This document shows positions 13,347-19,874 of a stretch of 33,104 bases of DNA, piece after piece. Each line of letters opens with the position of its first letter. Positions within the stretch are counted from its first letter, which is position 1. The notes under the pieces are model-generated. The model did no database searches and had not been told where the DNA came from. It worked only from the letters and a program-made list of their open reading frames with translations. The stretch is from an uncultured Candidatus Saccharibacteria bacterium (GTDB taxonomy: Bacteria; Patescibacteriota; Saccharimonadia; Saccharimonadales; Saccharimonadaceae), in contig CAMZAD010000006.1 of assembly GCA_947304155.1 (NCBI GenBank), forward strand, positions 1 through 33,104, read 5' to 3'. A program made the translations under genes and the position numbers.

Positions 13347-14858
13347 ATGAAAACGATATACACCACCATCCCACTCGGCTTCGACGGTCAAGTTATAGAA
13401 GTAGAAGGTTCCATCACCCAGGGTCTACCTCAATTCGACATTGTCGGCATGGCTAACAAGACGGTCTCTGAGGCTCGACAGCGCGTCCGTAACGCCATCA
13501 AGAGCCTAGGACTATATTTCCCTCCTAACCACATTACCATTAACCTCGCGCCCGCTGAGATTCCAAAAGAGGGTAACTTCTTTGATCTCCCTATCGCCAT
13601 CTGTATCCTCACCTTATCAAATCAGATTGCCCCACCAAATCTTCAAAATACCATCATTGTAGGTGAGCTGTCTCTGGATGGTAAAATCCGGCCCGTCAGA
13701 GGAATCATCAATATCATCGAGACAGGAATTACCGCCGGCTTTAAACACTTTATCATCCCAAAAGACAACCTCGCCCAAGTTCAGTTCGAACAACAAATTG
13801 ACCTCATCGGCGTCGCCGCGCTCAAAGAATTAATCCTCTTCTTTACTGGCCAATCCCGCCCAACTTTGCCCACAACGTCTGTTGTAAAAAATACAGAAAC
13901 AGATGAAAATGACCTAATTTTAGCCGATATCCGCGGCCAGACGCTCGCCAAGCAGGCACTCATTACTGCCGTCGCCGGCCATCACAACATCCTGCTTTCT
14001 GGCCCACCAGGAGCCGGCAAAACCATGCTTGCTCATGCCGCCTTAAATCTAATGCCACCGTTGAACAAAAAAGAAGCGCTCGAGGTCACAAAAATTTATT
14101 GCCTCTTTAATAAAACTTCATCTCTTGCCATCAACCGTCCGTTCCGCTCGCCACATCATACTTCAACCTTAACTTCCCTGATTGGTGGTGGCGCCCAACT
14201 CAAACCCGGAGAGATATCGCTCGCCCACCAAGGCATTCTCTATCTCGACGAGCTGCCCGAATACAAGCGAGAGACTCTGGAGGCTCTACGACAACCTCTA
14301 GAAGACCACCAGATTTCTCTATCGCGAGCCAATCTTAAGTGCACCTTCCCCTCCAACTTTATGCTTCTTGCCACCATGAACCCCTGCCCTTGTGGCTATC
14401 TTGGCGACCCCAATCACAAATGCAAATGTAAAAACTTCGAAATCAAGCGTTACCAGAATAAACTCTCTGGGCCACTCCTGGATCGCATCGATATCAGAAT
14501 CAATGTTGACGCCGTCAAAACCTCAGATTTATATCAAGAAATTACCGACAAACGTAGCGAGCTTGTCAAAGAACAAGATGTTGTAAAAAATAATATAACA
14601 GAGGCCATAGCCCGCCAACACGCCCGATATCACGACGAGACGACCTTTAATAGCATGCTTTCCTCTACTCAAATCGTCAAACTCATCAACCTCGAAACCA
14701 AAGCCAAGCAACTGCTAAACAACGCTTCTGAGCGCCTAAACCTAAGTGCTCGCTCATATTTCAAAATCATCAAAGTCGCCCAAACTATCGCCGATTTGCA
14801 TGGCTCCAACACCATAGCTGAAGCCCATATCGCCGAGGCTCTTTCCTACCGAATGTAA
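13347..14858 (+). CDS. comM: ComM/YifB-family AAA+ (magnesium chelatase-like) protein
   Basis: A 503-residue AAA+ protein. In Vibrio and Haemophilus ComM is a hexameric helicase that promotes branch migration during natural transformation; the same role is plausible here, as Saccharibacteria lean on imported nucleic acids, but is inferred. The N-terminal ChlI/Lon-like domain (DIVGMANKTVSEARQRVRNAI, INLAPAEIPKEG) is followed by Walker A GPPGAGKT (219-226), Walker B ILYLDEL (297-303), NPCPCG with a Cys cluster (345-361), and a C-terminal lid. The start at 13347 is chosen over a longer frame because the promoter overlaps the longer version and the MKTIYTT start matches the family. It diverges from tmRNA. 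A 23-bp repeat copy overlaps codons for VVKNNITE. Confidence 0.93.
   Translation: MKTIYTTIPLGFDGQVIEVEGSITQGLPQFDIVGMANKTVSEARQRVRNAIKSLGLYFPPNHITINLAPAEIPKEGNFFDLPIAICILTLSNQIAPPNLQNTIIVGELSLDGKIRPVRGIINIIETGITAGFKHFIIPKDNLAQVQFEQQIDLIGVAALKELILFFTGQSRPTLPTTSVVKNTETDENDLILADIRGQTLAKQALITAVAGHHNILLSGPPGAGKTMLAHAALNLMPPLNKKEALEVTKIYCLFNKTSSLAINRPFRSPHHTSTLTSLIGGGAQLKPGEISLAHQGILYLDELPEYKRETLEALRQPLEDHQISLSRANLKCTFPSNFMLLATMNPCPCGYLGDPNHKCKCKNFEIKRYQNKLSGPLLDRIDIRINVDAVKTSDLYQEITDKRSELVKEQDVVKNNITEAIARQHARYHDETTFNSMLSSTQIVKLINLETKAKQLLNNASERLNLSARSYFKIIKVAQTIADLHGSNTIAEAHIAEALSYRM
14580..14602 (-). repeat. Right copy of the 23-bp inverted repeat, inside comM
   Basis: Exact reverse complement of 13281-13303. 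It encodes part of a helical, variable segment of ComM (VVKNNITE). A shorter relative inside the same gene (13881-13896) encodes VVKNTE. Confidence 0.75.
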
Positions 14859-14895
14859 TCAAATATTAAATAAGCGCTTTTCCCCTTAAAAACTC

Positions 14896-14924
14896 TTGCA
14901 TTACCTCTTAAGATTTGATATAAT
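14896..14924 (+). promoter_or_regulatory. Promoter of the infC-rpmI-rplT-rpmB operon
   Basis: TTGCAT (14896-14901), 17-bp spacer ending in TGA, TATAAT (14919-14924); start near 14931, leader about 30 nt with SD GAAAGGA. No terminator for comM is visible in 14859-14895. Confidence 0.85.
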
Positions 14925-14960
14925 GTAGAAGTTAAGGTTATAAGAGAAAGGACTACTACC

Positions 14961-15482
14961 ATCAGTAACAATAATTCACATACTCGTATTAACGGAGAAA
15001 TCCGCTACCCTGAAGTTCGTGTAATTGGTTCTAATGGTGAGCAGCTTGGCATTATGTCAAGCAAAGAAGCTCAAGCCCTTGCCCGTGAGCAAGGTGTTGA
15101 TCTCGTTGAGATCGTCGCCAATGCGCAGCCTCCTGTAGTAAAAGTCATCGACTGGGGTAAATACCAATATCAGAAGATGAAAGAGGAAGCTAAAAACCGC
15201 AAAAAAGCTCGCGAAAAACAATCTGAACTCAAACAGATGAAGATTGGTCTAAAAATCTCTGAAAATGACCTGAATATTAAAATCCGTAAGATTAAAGGTT
15301 TCCTCGAGGATGGTGACCACGTCAAGATTATCATTATCTTCCGCGGCCGCGAAATGGCTCACAAGGAACTTGGCGACGAGCTCTTAACTCGTATCCTTGC
15401 TTCTCTTGAAGACAGCTGCATTGTCGAAGGCAAGCCTCAATTCACCGGACGTAACCTAACGGTCGGAATACGGAAGAAGTAA
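14961..15482 (+). CDS. infC: Translation initiation factor IF-3, rare AUC start codon
   Basis: IF3 binds the 30S subunit, prevents early 50S joining and checks the start codon-anticodon pair. The protein has the N-terminal domain (INGEIRYPEVRVIGSNGEQLGI), the basic linker (KMKEEAKNRKKAREKQSE) and the C-terminal domain (KIGLKISENDLNIKI, GDHVKIIIIFRGREM). No ATG, GTG or TTG occurs in frame before the ATG at 15054, which would delete the first 31 residues including conserved sequence. An ATC at 14961 lies 8 bases after GAAAGGA, so I take ATC as the start: 173 residues. E. coli infC starts with AUU and is repressed by its own product, which rejects non-AUG starts; the same loop is likely here. 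Confidence 0.9.
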   Translation: MSNNNSHTRINGEIRYPEVRVIGSNGEQLGIMSSKEAQALAREQGVDLVEIVANAQPPVVKVIDWGKYQYQKMKEEAKNRKKAREKQSELKQMKIGLKISENDLNIKIRKIKGFLEDGDHVKIIIIFRGREMAHKELGDELLTRILASLEDSCIVEGKPQFTGRNLTVGIRKK

Positions 15483-15496
15483 TTTCCTACTTCCAC

Positions 15497-15532
15497 GGTT
15501 CCCCGTTCGAACCTCGTGCAATAACCTTGCAC
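15497..15532 (+). promoter_or_regulatory. Two hairpins in the infC-rpmI spacer (possible L20 site)
   Basis: GGTTC (15497-15501)/GAACC (15509-15513) and GTGCAA (15516-15521)/TTGCAC (15527-15532) form adjacent stems 38 bases before the rpmI start. In E. coli and B. subtilis ribosomal protein L20 represses this operon through RNA structures that mimic 23S rRNA; a similar role here is inference. Confidence 0.45.
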
Positions 15533-15569
15533 AACAATATTAATAACAATAATAACTAAAGGAAAACCT

Positions 15570-15764
15570 ATGCCAAAGTTAAAAACGCATAAAGGCACTG
15601 CAAAGCGCATCAAGATTTCCGGTACTGGAAAACTTATCCGCGAACGTGCATACGGCAACCACATTCTTGCCAAAAAATCAAAAGCCCGCAAACGCAACAT
15701 GAAAACTGCTAGCTCAATCAACGGGAAAATCAGAAAAAACGTTAAGACTGCATTAGGAGTTTAA
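15570..15764 (+). CDS. rpmI: 50S ribosomal protein L35
   Basis: 64 residues with the typical start [20 protein letters not shown] and Lys/Arg-rich body; it binds 23S rRNA in the large subunit. SD AAAGGA lies before the ATG. Second gene of the infC operon, in the canonical infC-rpmI-rplT order; two bases separate it from rplT, so translation is probably coupled. Confidence 0.97.
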   Translation: MPKLKTHKGTAKRIKISGTGKLIRERAYGNHILAKKSKARKRNMKTASSINGKIRKNVKTALGV

Positions 15765-15766
15765 TC

Positions 15767-16120
15767 ATGAGAGTTAAAAGAGGCGTTCCTGCACACGCAA
15801 AACACAAGAAAATCTTGCAAGCCGCTAAAGGCATGCAACACTACCGCACTAGAAGCTTCCGCTTAGCCAAACAAGGTGTTATCAAAGCCCTTCGCTACGC
15901 ATATCGCGACCGTAGAAACAGAAAACGCGATCTTCGCGCTATCTGGATCACCCGCATCAACAATGCTTCTCGTGAACTCGGTCTTAGCTATTCACAACTT
16001 ATCAATGGTATGAAAAAACAAGGTATCACCCTTGACCGCAAGATCCTCGCTGATCTCGCAGTAAATCAACCAGCAGCTTTCAAAGCTATCGTCGAACAAG
16101 TTAAGAAGGAGGCTAAATAA
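15767..16120 (+). CDS. rplT: 50S ribosomal protein L20
   Basis: 117 residues, family length. Visible: [22 protein letters not shown], the [36 protein letters not shown]-type long basic helix, and the globular C-terminal part ending in [10 protein letters not shown]20 is needed for early 50S assembly and in model bacteria represses its own operon. SD AGGAG precedes the ATG. Its TAA overlaps the ATG of rpmB. Confidence 0.97.
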   Translation: MRVKRGVPAHAKHKKILQAAKGMQHYRTRSFRLAKQGVIKALRYAYRDRRNRKRDLRAIWITRINNASRELGLSYSQLINGMKKQGITLDRKILADLAVNQPAAFKAIVEQVKKEAK

Positions 16121-16311
16121 TGGCTATTTGTGAACTCACCGGTAAAGGTAAAATGTATGGTCACAATGTTTCCTTCTCACAACACAAGACTCGCAAGGTC
16201 TTCAAACCAAACATTCAGAAGAAAACTTTGACTGTAAACGGTAAGAAAATTAAGGTCAACGTTAGCGCATCTGCACTTCGTACCCTTAAGAAAAAAGGTC
16301 TCGTTAAATAA
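16120..16311 (+). CDS. rpmB: 50S ribosomal protein L28
   Basis: 63 residues: [26 protein letters not shown] followed by the KPNIQKKTL strand, typical of L28. It starts inside the rplT stop (TAATG) behind SD GAAGGAGG, so it is translated coupled to L20. Linkage of rpmB to the infC-rpmI-rplT operon is not the usual arrangement (rpmB normally pairs with rpmG). It places L28 under the same IF3/L20 control as its neighbours. Confidence 0.95.
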   Translation: MAICELTGKGKMYGHNVSFSQHKTRKVFKPNIQKKTLTVNGKKIKVNVSASALRTLKKKGLVK

Positions 16312-16323
16312 TTAACCAGAACT

Positions 16324-16355
16324 AAAAAATAACCCCTTACTCGGGGTTATTTTTT
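16324..16355. terminator. Bidirectional terminator between rpmB and rnpB
   Basis: AAAAAATAACCCC (16324-16336) pairs with GGGGTTATTTTTT (16343-16355) around TTACTC. It has U-runs in both directions and ends both the ribosomal-protein operon and the convergent RNase P RNA. Confidence 0.93.
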
Positions 16356-16360
16356 ATATT

Positions 16361-16697
16361 AAGCTCTCAGTAAGCCGGGTTTTGTTTCCCTGTCGGGACA
16401 GGGGGACAATCATCTATCTAGCCTTGATATTGCTACCAAGTTCGAGCGGTGAACGTGCATCGCCGGACAAGCGTACGTAGCACTCCTTGCAGCGAGTAGG
16501 GTTTGCCTCCGTAATCTGTCGCCAGACTACACTGTGAGCTCTTACCTCACTCTTTTCACCTTTACCAGCAAGCTGGCAGTATTGTCTCTGTGGTACTTTC
16601 CCTATTCTTGCGAACGGTCGCCGTTAGCGACTACTCTGTCCTGTGCTGCCCGGACTTTCCTCTTGAACTAATGCCCAAGCGATTGTCTTTCAAGCTT
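16361..16697 (-). ncRNA. rnpB: RNase P RNA (bacterial type A)
   Basis: The catalytic RNA that trims tRNA and tmRNA 5' ends. On the minus strand the conserved core is clear: GAGGAAAGTCCGGGC (P4/CR-I), CAGAGTAGTCGC, GGGAAAGTACCACAGAGA, GGTAAAGGTGAAAAGAGTGAGGTAAGAGCTCAC, GGAGGCAAACCC and, near the 3' end, ACAAAACCCGGCTTA. P1 is formed by AAGCTT at 16692-16697 and GAGCTT at 16361-16366. The predicted start from the upstream box is exactly 16697, the first P1 base, so no 5' trimming is needed. Confidence 0.96.
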
Positions 16698-16703
16698 CTT
16701 GAG

Positions 16704-16712
16704 ATTATATCA
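16704..16712 (-). promoter_or_regulatory. rnpB extended -10 promoter
   Basis: TGA (16710-16712) plus TATAAT (16704-16709) on the minus strand; start seven bases downstream at 16697. A -35 is weak. Confidence 0.75.
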
Positions 16713-16764
16713 CGCTTACACTAAAAAGTCGAGACCTTCGCCTCGACTACCCCCTATCTTAAAA

Positions 16765-17700
16765 TTATTTCTCGTCCCCTGAAATAATCGTCTCTGTTTC
16801 ATCAAAGTGTCGATCAATCGCCAAATTCGCCTGTTCGTCCGCTTCCTTATTGTAATCTCTTGTCACATGAATAAACGCCACTGCGTCAAACTGTTTTAAG
16901 AGATTCCTAATATCATTATAAAGTGGCAACAAATCCTTATTCTTGATGCGATATACCCCATTCATCTGATTCACCATCATCAGATTATCAGAGACGAATC
17001 TCACAGACTTGAGCCCAAGCGCAATTGCTTGCTCACAGCCTTCCTTTAGACCATAATATTCCGCAACTCTTGATGTCGCAAAACCAATGAATTCCCCACC
17101 GCGCTTCACCTCATTACCGTTCTGGTCGATAATGAAATAACCAATGCCAGATGGGCCAGGATTCCCTCTCGAACTTCCATCTGTATAAATTGTCGCGCCA
17201 TTTGCTGCACTGCGATAAGGAACGCCCGCCGCGCCACTCTCGGCACCTTCAAGCGTCTCTACCGCCTCGACCAAGCTATTTCTATTCACCGCCCCAAGCT
17301 CAATCTCAAGCACAGATTGTGACGCCTCATTTAATTTCATCCCTGATATACTATCAGAGTTATACTTCAAAAACTTATACTGAGTATAACGCTCATCTAG
17401 CGTCAACTTTACATCTTCATCTAAAATAGTTTCAAAAACAATATATAAATTATATAACCTACTTGCACCAGTCAGTGCCGTAAAGGTTATCACATCTTTT
17501 AGAGTTACGTTCGAGACAGTCACCCCTAGGTTTTCGTTCATAACTCTCGACATTGCTTCCTCAGGCTGTTCGCCGAAAGCAATTTTGCCAGTTGGGAGCT
17601 CCCACACCGGCTCAGATTCTATGCGACCTAAATTTCTCTTAAGCAGCAAAATATCATCACCTCTTCTTACGATATTTACTACTCTAATTCTCTGTTTCAT
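16765..17700 (-). CDS. NUDIX-like domain fused to ribonuclease HI
   Basis: 311 residues in two domains. Residues 1-135 form a NUDIX fold (LLLLKRN, WELPTGK), but the box at 38-60 (G-x5-E then RVMNENLGV) lacks the first and last glutamates of the REUXEE core, so hydrolase activity is doubtful. Residues 168-298 are RNase HI: YTDGSSRGNPG with D174, E214 in VAEYYGLKEG, D238 in FVSDN and D288 in NKEADEQANLAI, so all four DEDD-type acidic ligands are present. RNase HI removes RNA from RNA-DNA hybrids (R-loops, primers). The start has no clear SD (only GTGGG close by). The gene lies directly behind a structured RNA and may be translated from that transcript. Confidence 0.88.
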   Translation of the reverse strand: MKQRIRVVNIVRRGDDILLLKRNLGRIESEPVWELPTGKIAFGEQPEEAMSRVMNENLGVTVSNVTLKDVITFTALTGASRLYNLYIVFETILDEDVKLTLDERYTQYKFLKYNSDSISGMKLNEASQSVLEIELGAVNRNSLVEAVETLEGAESGAAGVPYRSAANGATIYTDGSSRGNPGPSGIGYFIIDQNGNEVKRGGEFIGFATSRVAEYYGLKEGCEQAIALGLKSVRFVSDNLMMVNQMNGVYRIKNKDLLPLYNDIRNLLKQFDAVAFIHVTRDYNKEADEQANLAIDRHFDETETIISGDEK

Positions 17701-17724
17701 AGCCCACTCGTTTTTCTTTCAAGG

Positions 17725-17854
17725 TCCCTGATAGCTTATGTTTCCCCTGTATTAGATACAAGGTGGGTAAAATCTTATGCGTGTACCCACGGGTACTGCG
17801 CCACGAAATCCCTAAAACATGAATATTCAGGAAAATCATGCCGCTACCAGGGAT
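17725..17854 (-). ncRNA. Structured RNA or leader before the NUDIX-RNase H gene
   Basis: An extended -10 at 17861-17869 predicts a start at 17854. The first bases TCCCTGGTAGC (17843-17853) pair with GCTATCAGGGA (17725-17735) over 11 bp, closing a roughly 130-nt RNA. Inside are CATGA/TCATG, GTACCC/GGGTAC (17783-17796), the competing stem GTGGGTA/TACCCAC (17763-17769 with 17784-17790), and an 8-bp CCTTGTAT-CTA-ATACAGGG hairpin (17745-17763). Two stems contain G-U pairs that would be C-A on the other strand, which supports the minus-strand orientation. Competing stems suggest a switch; the single closing stem also recalls 6S RNA. Family not recognised. Confidence 0.6.
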
Positions 17855-17860
17855 ACTTTA

Positions 17861-17869
17861 ATTATATCA
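17861..17869 (-). promoter_or_regulatory. Extended -10 promoter overlapping the M50 stop codon
   Basis: TGA (17867-17869) plus TATAAT (17861-17866). The TGA is also the stop codon of the upstream protease gene. Confidence 0.7.
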
Positions 17870-18502
17870 CATTCCTACTAGCCAAGAGAAGAAGGATAGT
17901 ATCCCATACATCGCATCAATCATAATTCCAGAGAAGAAATCACTAAAGAAAAATACAAGCACAAATACCAAGACAATACCCATCGTTCCCTCTAAGCGTT
18001 CCATCATATCTCTTACACCATCTGGCGCAATCGCATATAATACTCTCGATCCATCTAGTGGTGGAATTGGAATCAAGTTAAATATCATGAAACCAAGATT
18101 AGCTATCACAAATTGTCTTGCCAAGAACCCACCATACCCTCCAGCATAAATTACCCCTGTATAATGTCCAATTAAGAAGCCAACTAAAGCGAGTAAGAAG
18201 TTCATTAAAGGTCCAGCAATCGCTACAAGCGCCATTCCCCATGCTCCACCTTTAAGATTACGTCTATCTATTGGCACTGGTTTTGCCCCACCAAAAATCG
18301 GTCCACCAGAGACAAATAACAGAAGTGGCAAAGCTATCGACATCCATGGATCGATATGCACAAATGGGTTTGGCGATAGTCTCCCCTCTTCCTTTGCAGT
18401 ATTATCACCCAAAAAATACGCCGTATAAGCATGTGACATTTCGTGAAGTACCATTGAAAATAACACAATCCCAAAAACAATGATAATTTCGAAAAAATCC
18501 AT
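17867..18502 (-). CDS. Site-2-protease-type (M50 family) membrane metalloprotease
   Basis: 211 residues with about five hydrophobic segments. The zinc motif HEMSH (20-24) lies in the first helix and the second-site motif NLIPIPPLDGSRV is in the C-terminal half; both mark a functional M50 protease. The gene lacks a PDZ domain, like other short bacterial M50 proteins of the YwhC type. Such enzymes cleave transmembrane segments in signalling or clean-up; the substrate is unknown. The ATG at 18502 is seven bases after a TATAAT box with no SD, so the message is predicted leaderless. The region 18503-18675 upstream is AT-rich with a small GTATAAA/TTTATAC hairpin and no gene. Confidence 0.92.
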   Translation of the reverse strand: MDFFEIIIVFGIVLFSMVLHEMSHAYTAYFLGDNTAKEEGRLSPNPFVHIDPWMSIALPLLLFVSGGPIFGGAKPVPIDRRNLKGGAWGMALVAIAGPLMNFLLALVGFLIGHYTGVIYAGGYGGFLARQFVIANLGFMIFNLIPIPPLDGSRVLYAIAPDGVRDMMERLEGTMGIVLVFVLVFFFSDFFSGIMIDAMYGILSFFSWLVGM

Positions 18503-18508
18503 ATATAT

Positions 18509-18517
18509 ATTATAGCA
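18509..18517 (-). promoter_or_regulatory. M50 protease extended -10 promoter
   Basis: TGC (18515-18517) plus TATAAT (18509-18514), six bases, then ATG. Alternating TA sequence makes the exact start site less certain. Confidence 0.6.
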
Positions 18518-18675
18518 TTAATTCTCATGTTTTTCCCGTCACAAAAAGTGTATAAATTTTTTATACAAAACCAGCAACCACGCATTTTCCAAAATTTTTG
18601 CACAAATTTCGTCACGCGTTCGAACACATGTTTCAGATTTTTTGAACACATTTTTTATATAGTCCGAGCACAACA

Positions 18676-18706
18676 AAAAATCCCGCTGTCATTTTGCGGG
18701 ATTTTT
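18676..18706. terminator. Terminator after the MBL-fold gene
   Basis: AAAAATCCCGC (18676-18686) pairs with GCGGGATTTTT (18696-18706) around TGTCATTTT; U-run on the minus strand, sixteen bases after the stop. Confidence 0.9.
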
Positions 18707-18721
18707 GTGCATTTTAGTACC

Positions 18722-19174
18722 TTAGTTTAATACTACAACTTCCATTGCAGCCGGCAAATCATCAGCCTTCTTTATCTTTAATTTCTTCTCTGTCCTGGCT
18801 GAAAGCTTCAATTCTGTCACCATTCCATCAACGTTACCCATCGCAACCACGAGTTTTGGTGAAATTTCCCTCACGGCACGTACAGAAGTTGTACAAAGAA
18901 TGTCGGCAATGCCAAGATCGTCCAACTTTTCTTCATATCCAGCTGTAATTCCGATATGCAAGCCACCAATTTCGACATCATAAATCGTCTTAGTATTATT
19001 CAACACGCCAAGACCGCGAATTGTAGCCTCGCCAATCTCGAACTCACCAGGGCCGCTAATTTGCCCTACTGGAAGACCTGCGTCAATTGTCGACTCTGCA
19101 GTATTGATTGTAATAGTCTTCGTGTTGGTCCTAATTACAATCTCGTCTGGATTTTTACTTTCTATTTCAAACAT
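18722..19174 (-). CDS. Metallo-beta-lactamase-fold-like protein without metal site
   Basis: 150 residues. The pattern of short strands with GPGEFEIGEATIRGLG and GLHIGITAGYEEKL resembles UlaG-like MBL-fold proteins that are common in CPR genomes, but the HxHxDH metal motif is absent and the protein is about half of normal size. It is therefore probably a non-enzymatic relative; the family call is tentative. SD GAAAGGA precedes the ATG. It follows the winged-helix gene by 11 bases in the same operon, so a regulatory pairing is possible. Confidence 0.6.
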   Translation of the reverse strand: MFEIESKNPDEIVIRTNTKTITINTAESTIDAGLPVGQISGPGEFEIGEATIRGLGVLNNTKTIYDVEIGGLHIGITAGYEEKLDDLGIADILCTTSVRAVREISPKLVVAMGNVDGMVTELKLSARTEKKLKIKKADDLPAAMEVVVLN

Positions 19175-19185
19175 TTTAGTCCTTT

Positions 19186-19797
19186 CTACCTATCTAATTT
19201 TAACATGCCATACGGATCATAAGTATCAGTAATTTCCATTGCCAGCACCTCTGCGATAAAGCGGTCCTTTACCGACAAGCGATAAGAGAAGTCGTCGCTA
19301 GACAGAATCACGTAGTTAAGCGGCTTACCTTGTTTCTTCTCTACTACCTCTGCCCAATGCGTCAATTTCTTGGTCTTATCATCACCTACAATCAAAAGAT
19401 CAATCCCCTCTTGTCCTGGCAAACGATTCGTCACAATCAAACAACTAAGGAAGTTTTTAACTGGACGAACATATTCTTCCCAGCCACTTGGTCTTACCTC
19501 AGCATCTTCCACGCGAACACTCTTAGATGAGAATAACTCAGAAAGTGCATGCGCATAAGGATGTTTCATATTAGCTGAATAATAAATCTTATTATCATAA
19601 GTTTCGTTTTTAATAATACCAATACCCTCGAGATTCAAAAGCTCACGACGGACAGAATGGATCTGTTCTTCAATCACGCGAGTCATTTCGCGTACATAAT
19701 AAGACTTTTCTGGAGCACCAAAAAGTAGCGCGAGCAATTTCGTGCGCGTCCTTGAGCCGAAAAGTTTTTCGAGTGGTGTACTATTTTCTTTTGCCAT
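19186..19797 (-). CDS. Winged-helix protein with nucleotidyltransferase-like C-terminal domain
   Basis: 203 residues. Residues about 9-65 form a winged helix-turn-helix (LFGSRTRTKLLALLF, SYYVREMTRVIEEQIHSVRRELLNLEGIGII), like MarR/ArsR-type DNA-binding domains. The C-terminal half has a nucleotidyltransferase-like core (NFLSCLIVTNR, GIDLLIVGDD), but a full GSxxxGxxxxxSDxD signature is missing. Similar two-domain regulators occur widely in CPR. It probably controls its own operon (this gene plus the MBL-like gene). SD is a modest AGAGAG; an extended -10 lies 28 bases upstream. Confidence 0.65.
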   Translation of the reverse strand: MAKENSTPLEKLFGSRTRTKLLALLFGAPEKSYYVREMTRVIEEQIHSVRRELLNLEGIGIIKNETYDNKIYYSANMKHPYAHALSELFSSKSVRVEDAEVRPSGWEEYVRPVKNFLSCLIVTNRLPGQEGIDLLIVGDDKTKKLTHWAEVVEKKQGKPLNYVILSSDDFSYRLSVKDRFIAEVLAMEITDTYDPYGMLKLDR

Positions 19798-19824
19798 ATA
19801 TTTTTACTCTCTTTGTATAATTTT

Positions 19825-19833
19825 ATTGTATCA
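19825..19833 (-). promoter_or_regulatory. Promoter of the winged-helix operon
   Basis: TGA (19831-19833) plus TACAAT (19825-19830); leader about 20 nt. Confidence 0.55.
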
Positions 19834-19874
19834 CAAAAGAACAAAAATATTAAAAATCCCGAAAGTCTTCTCTA

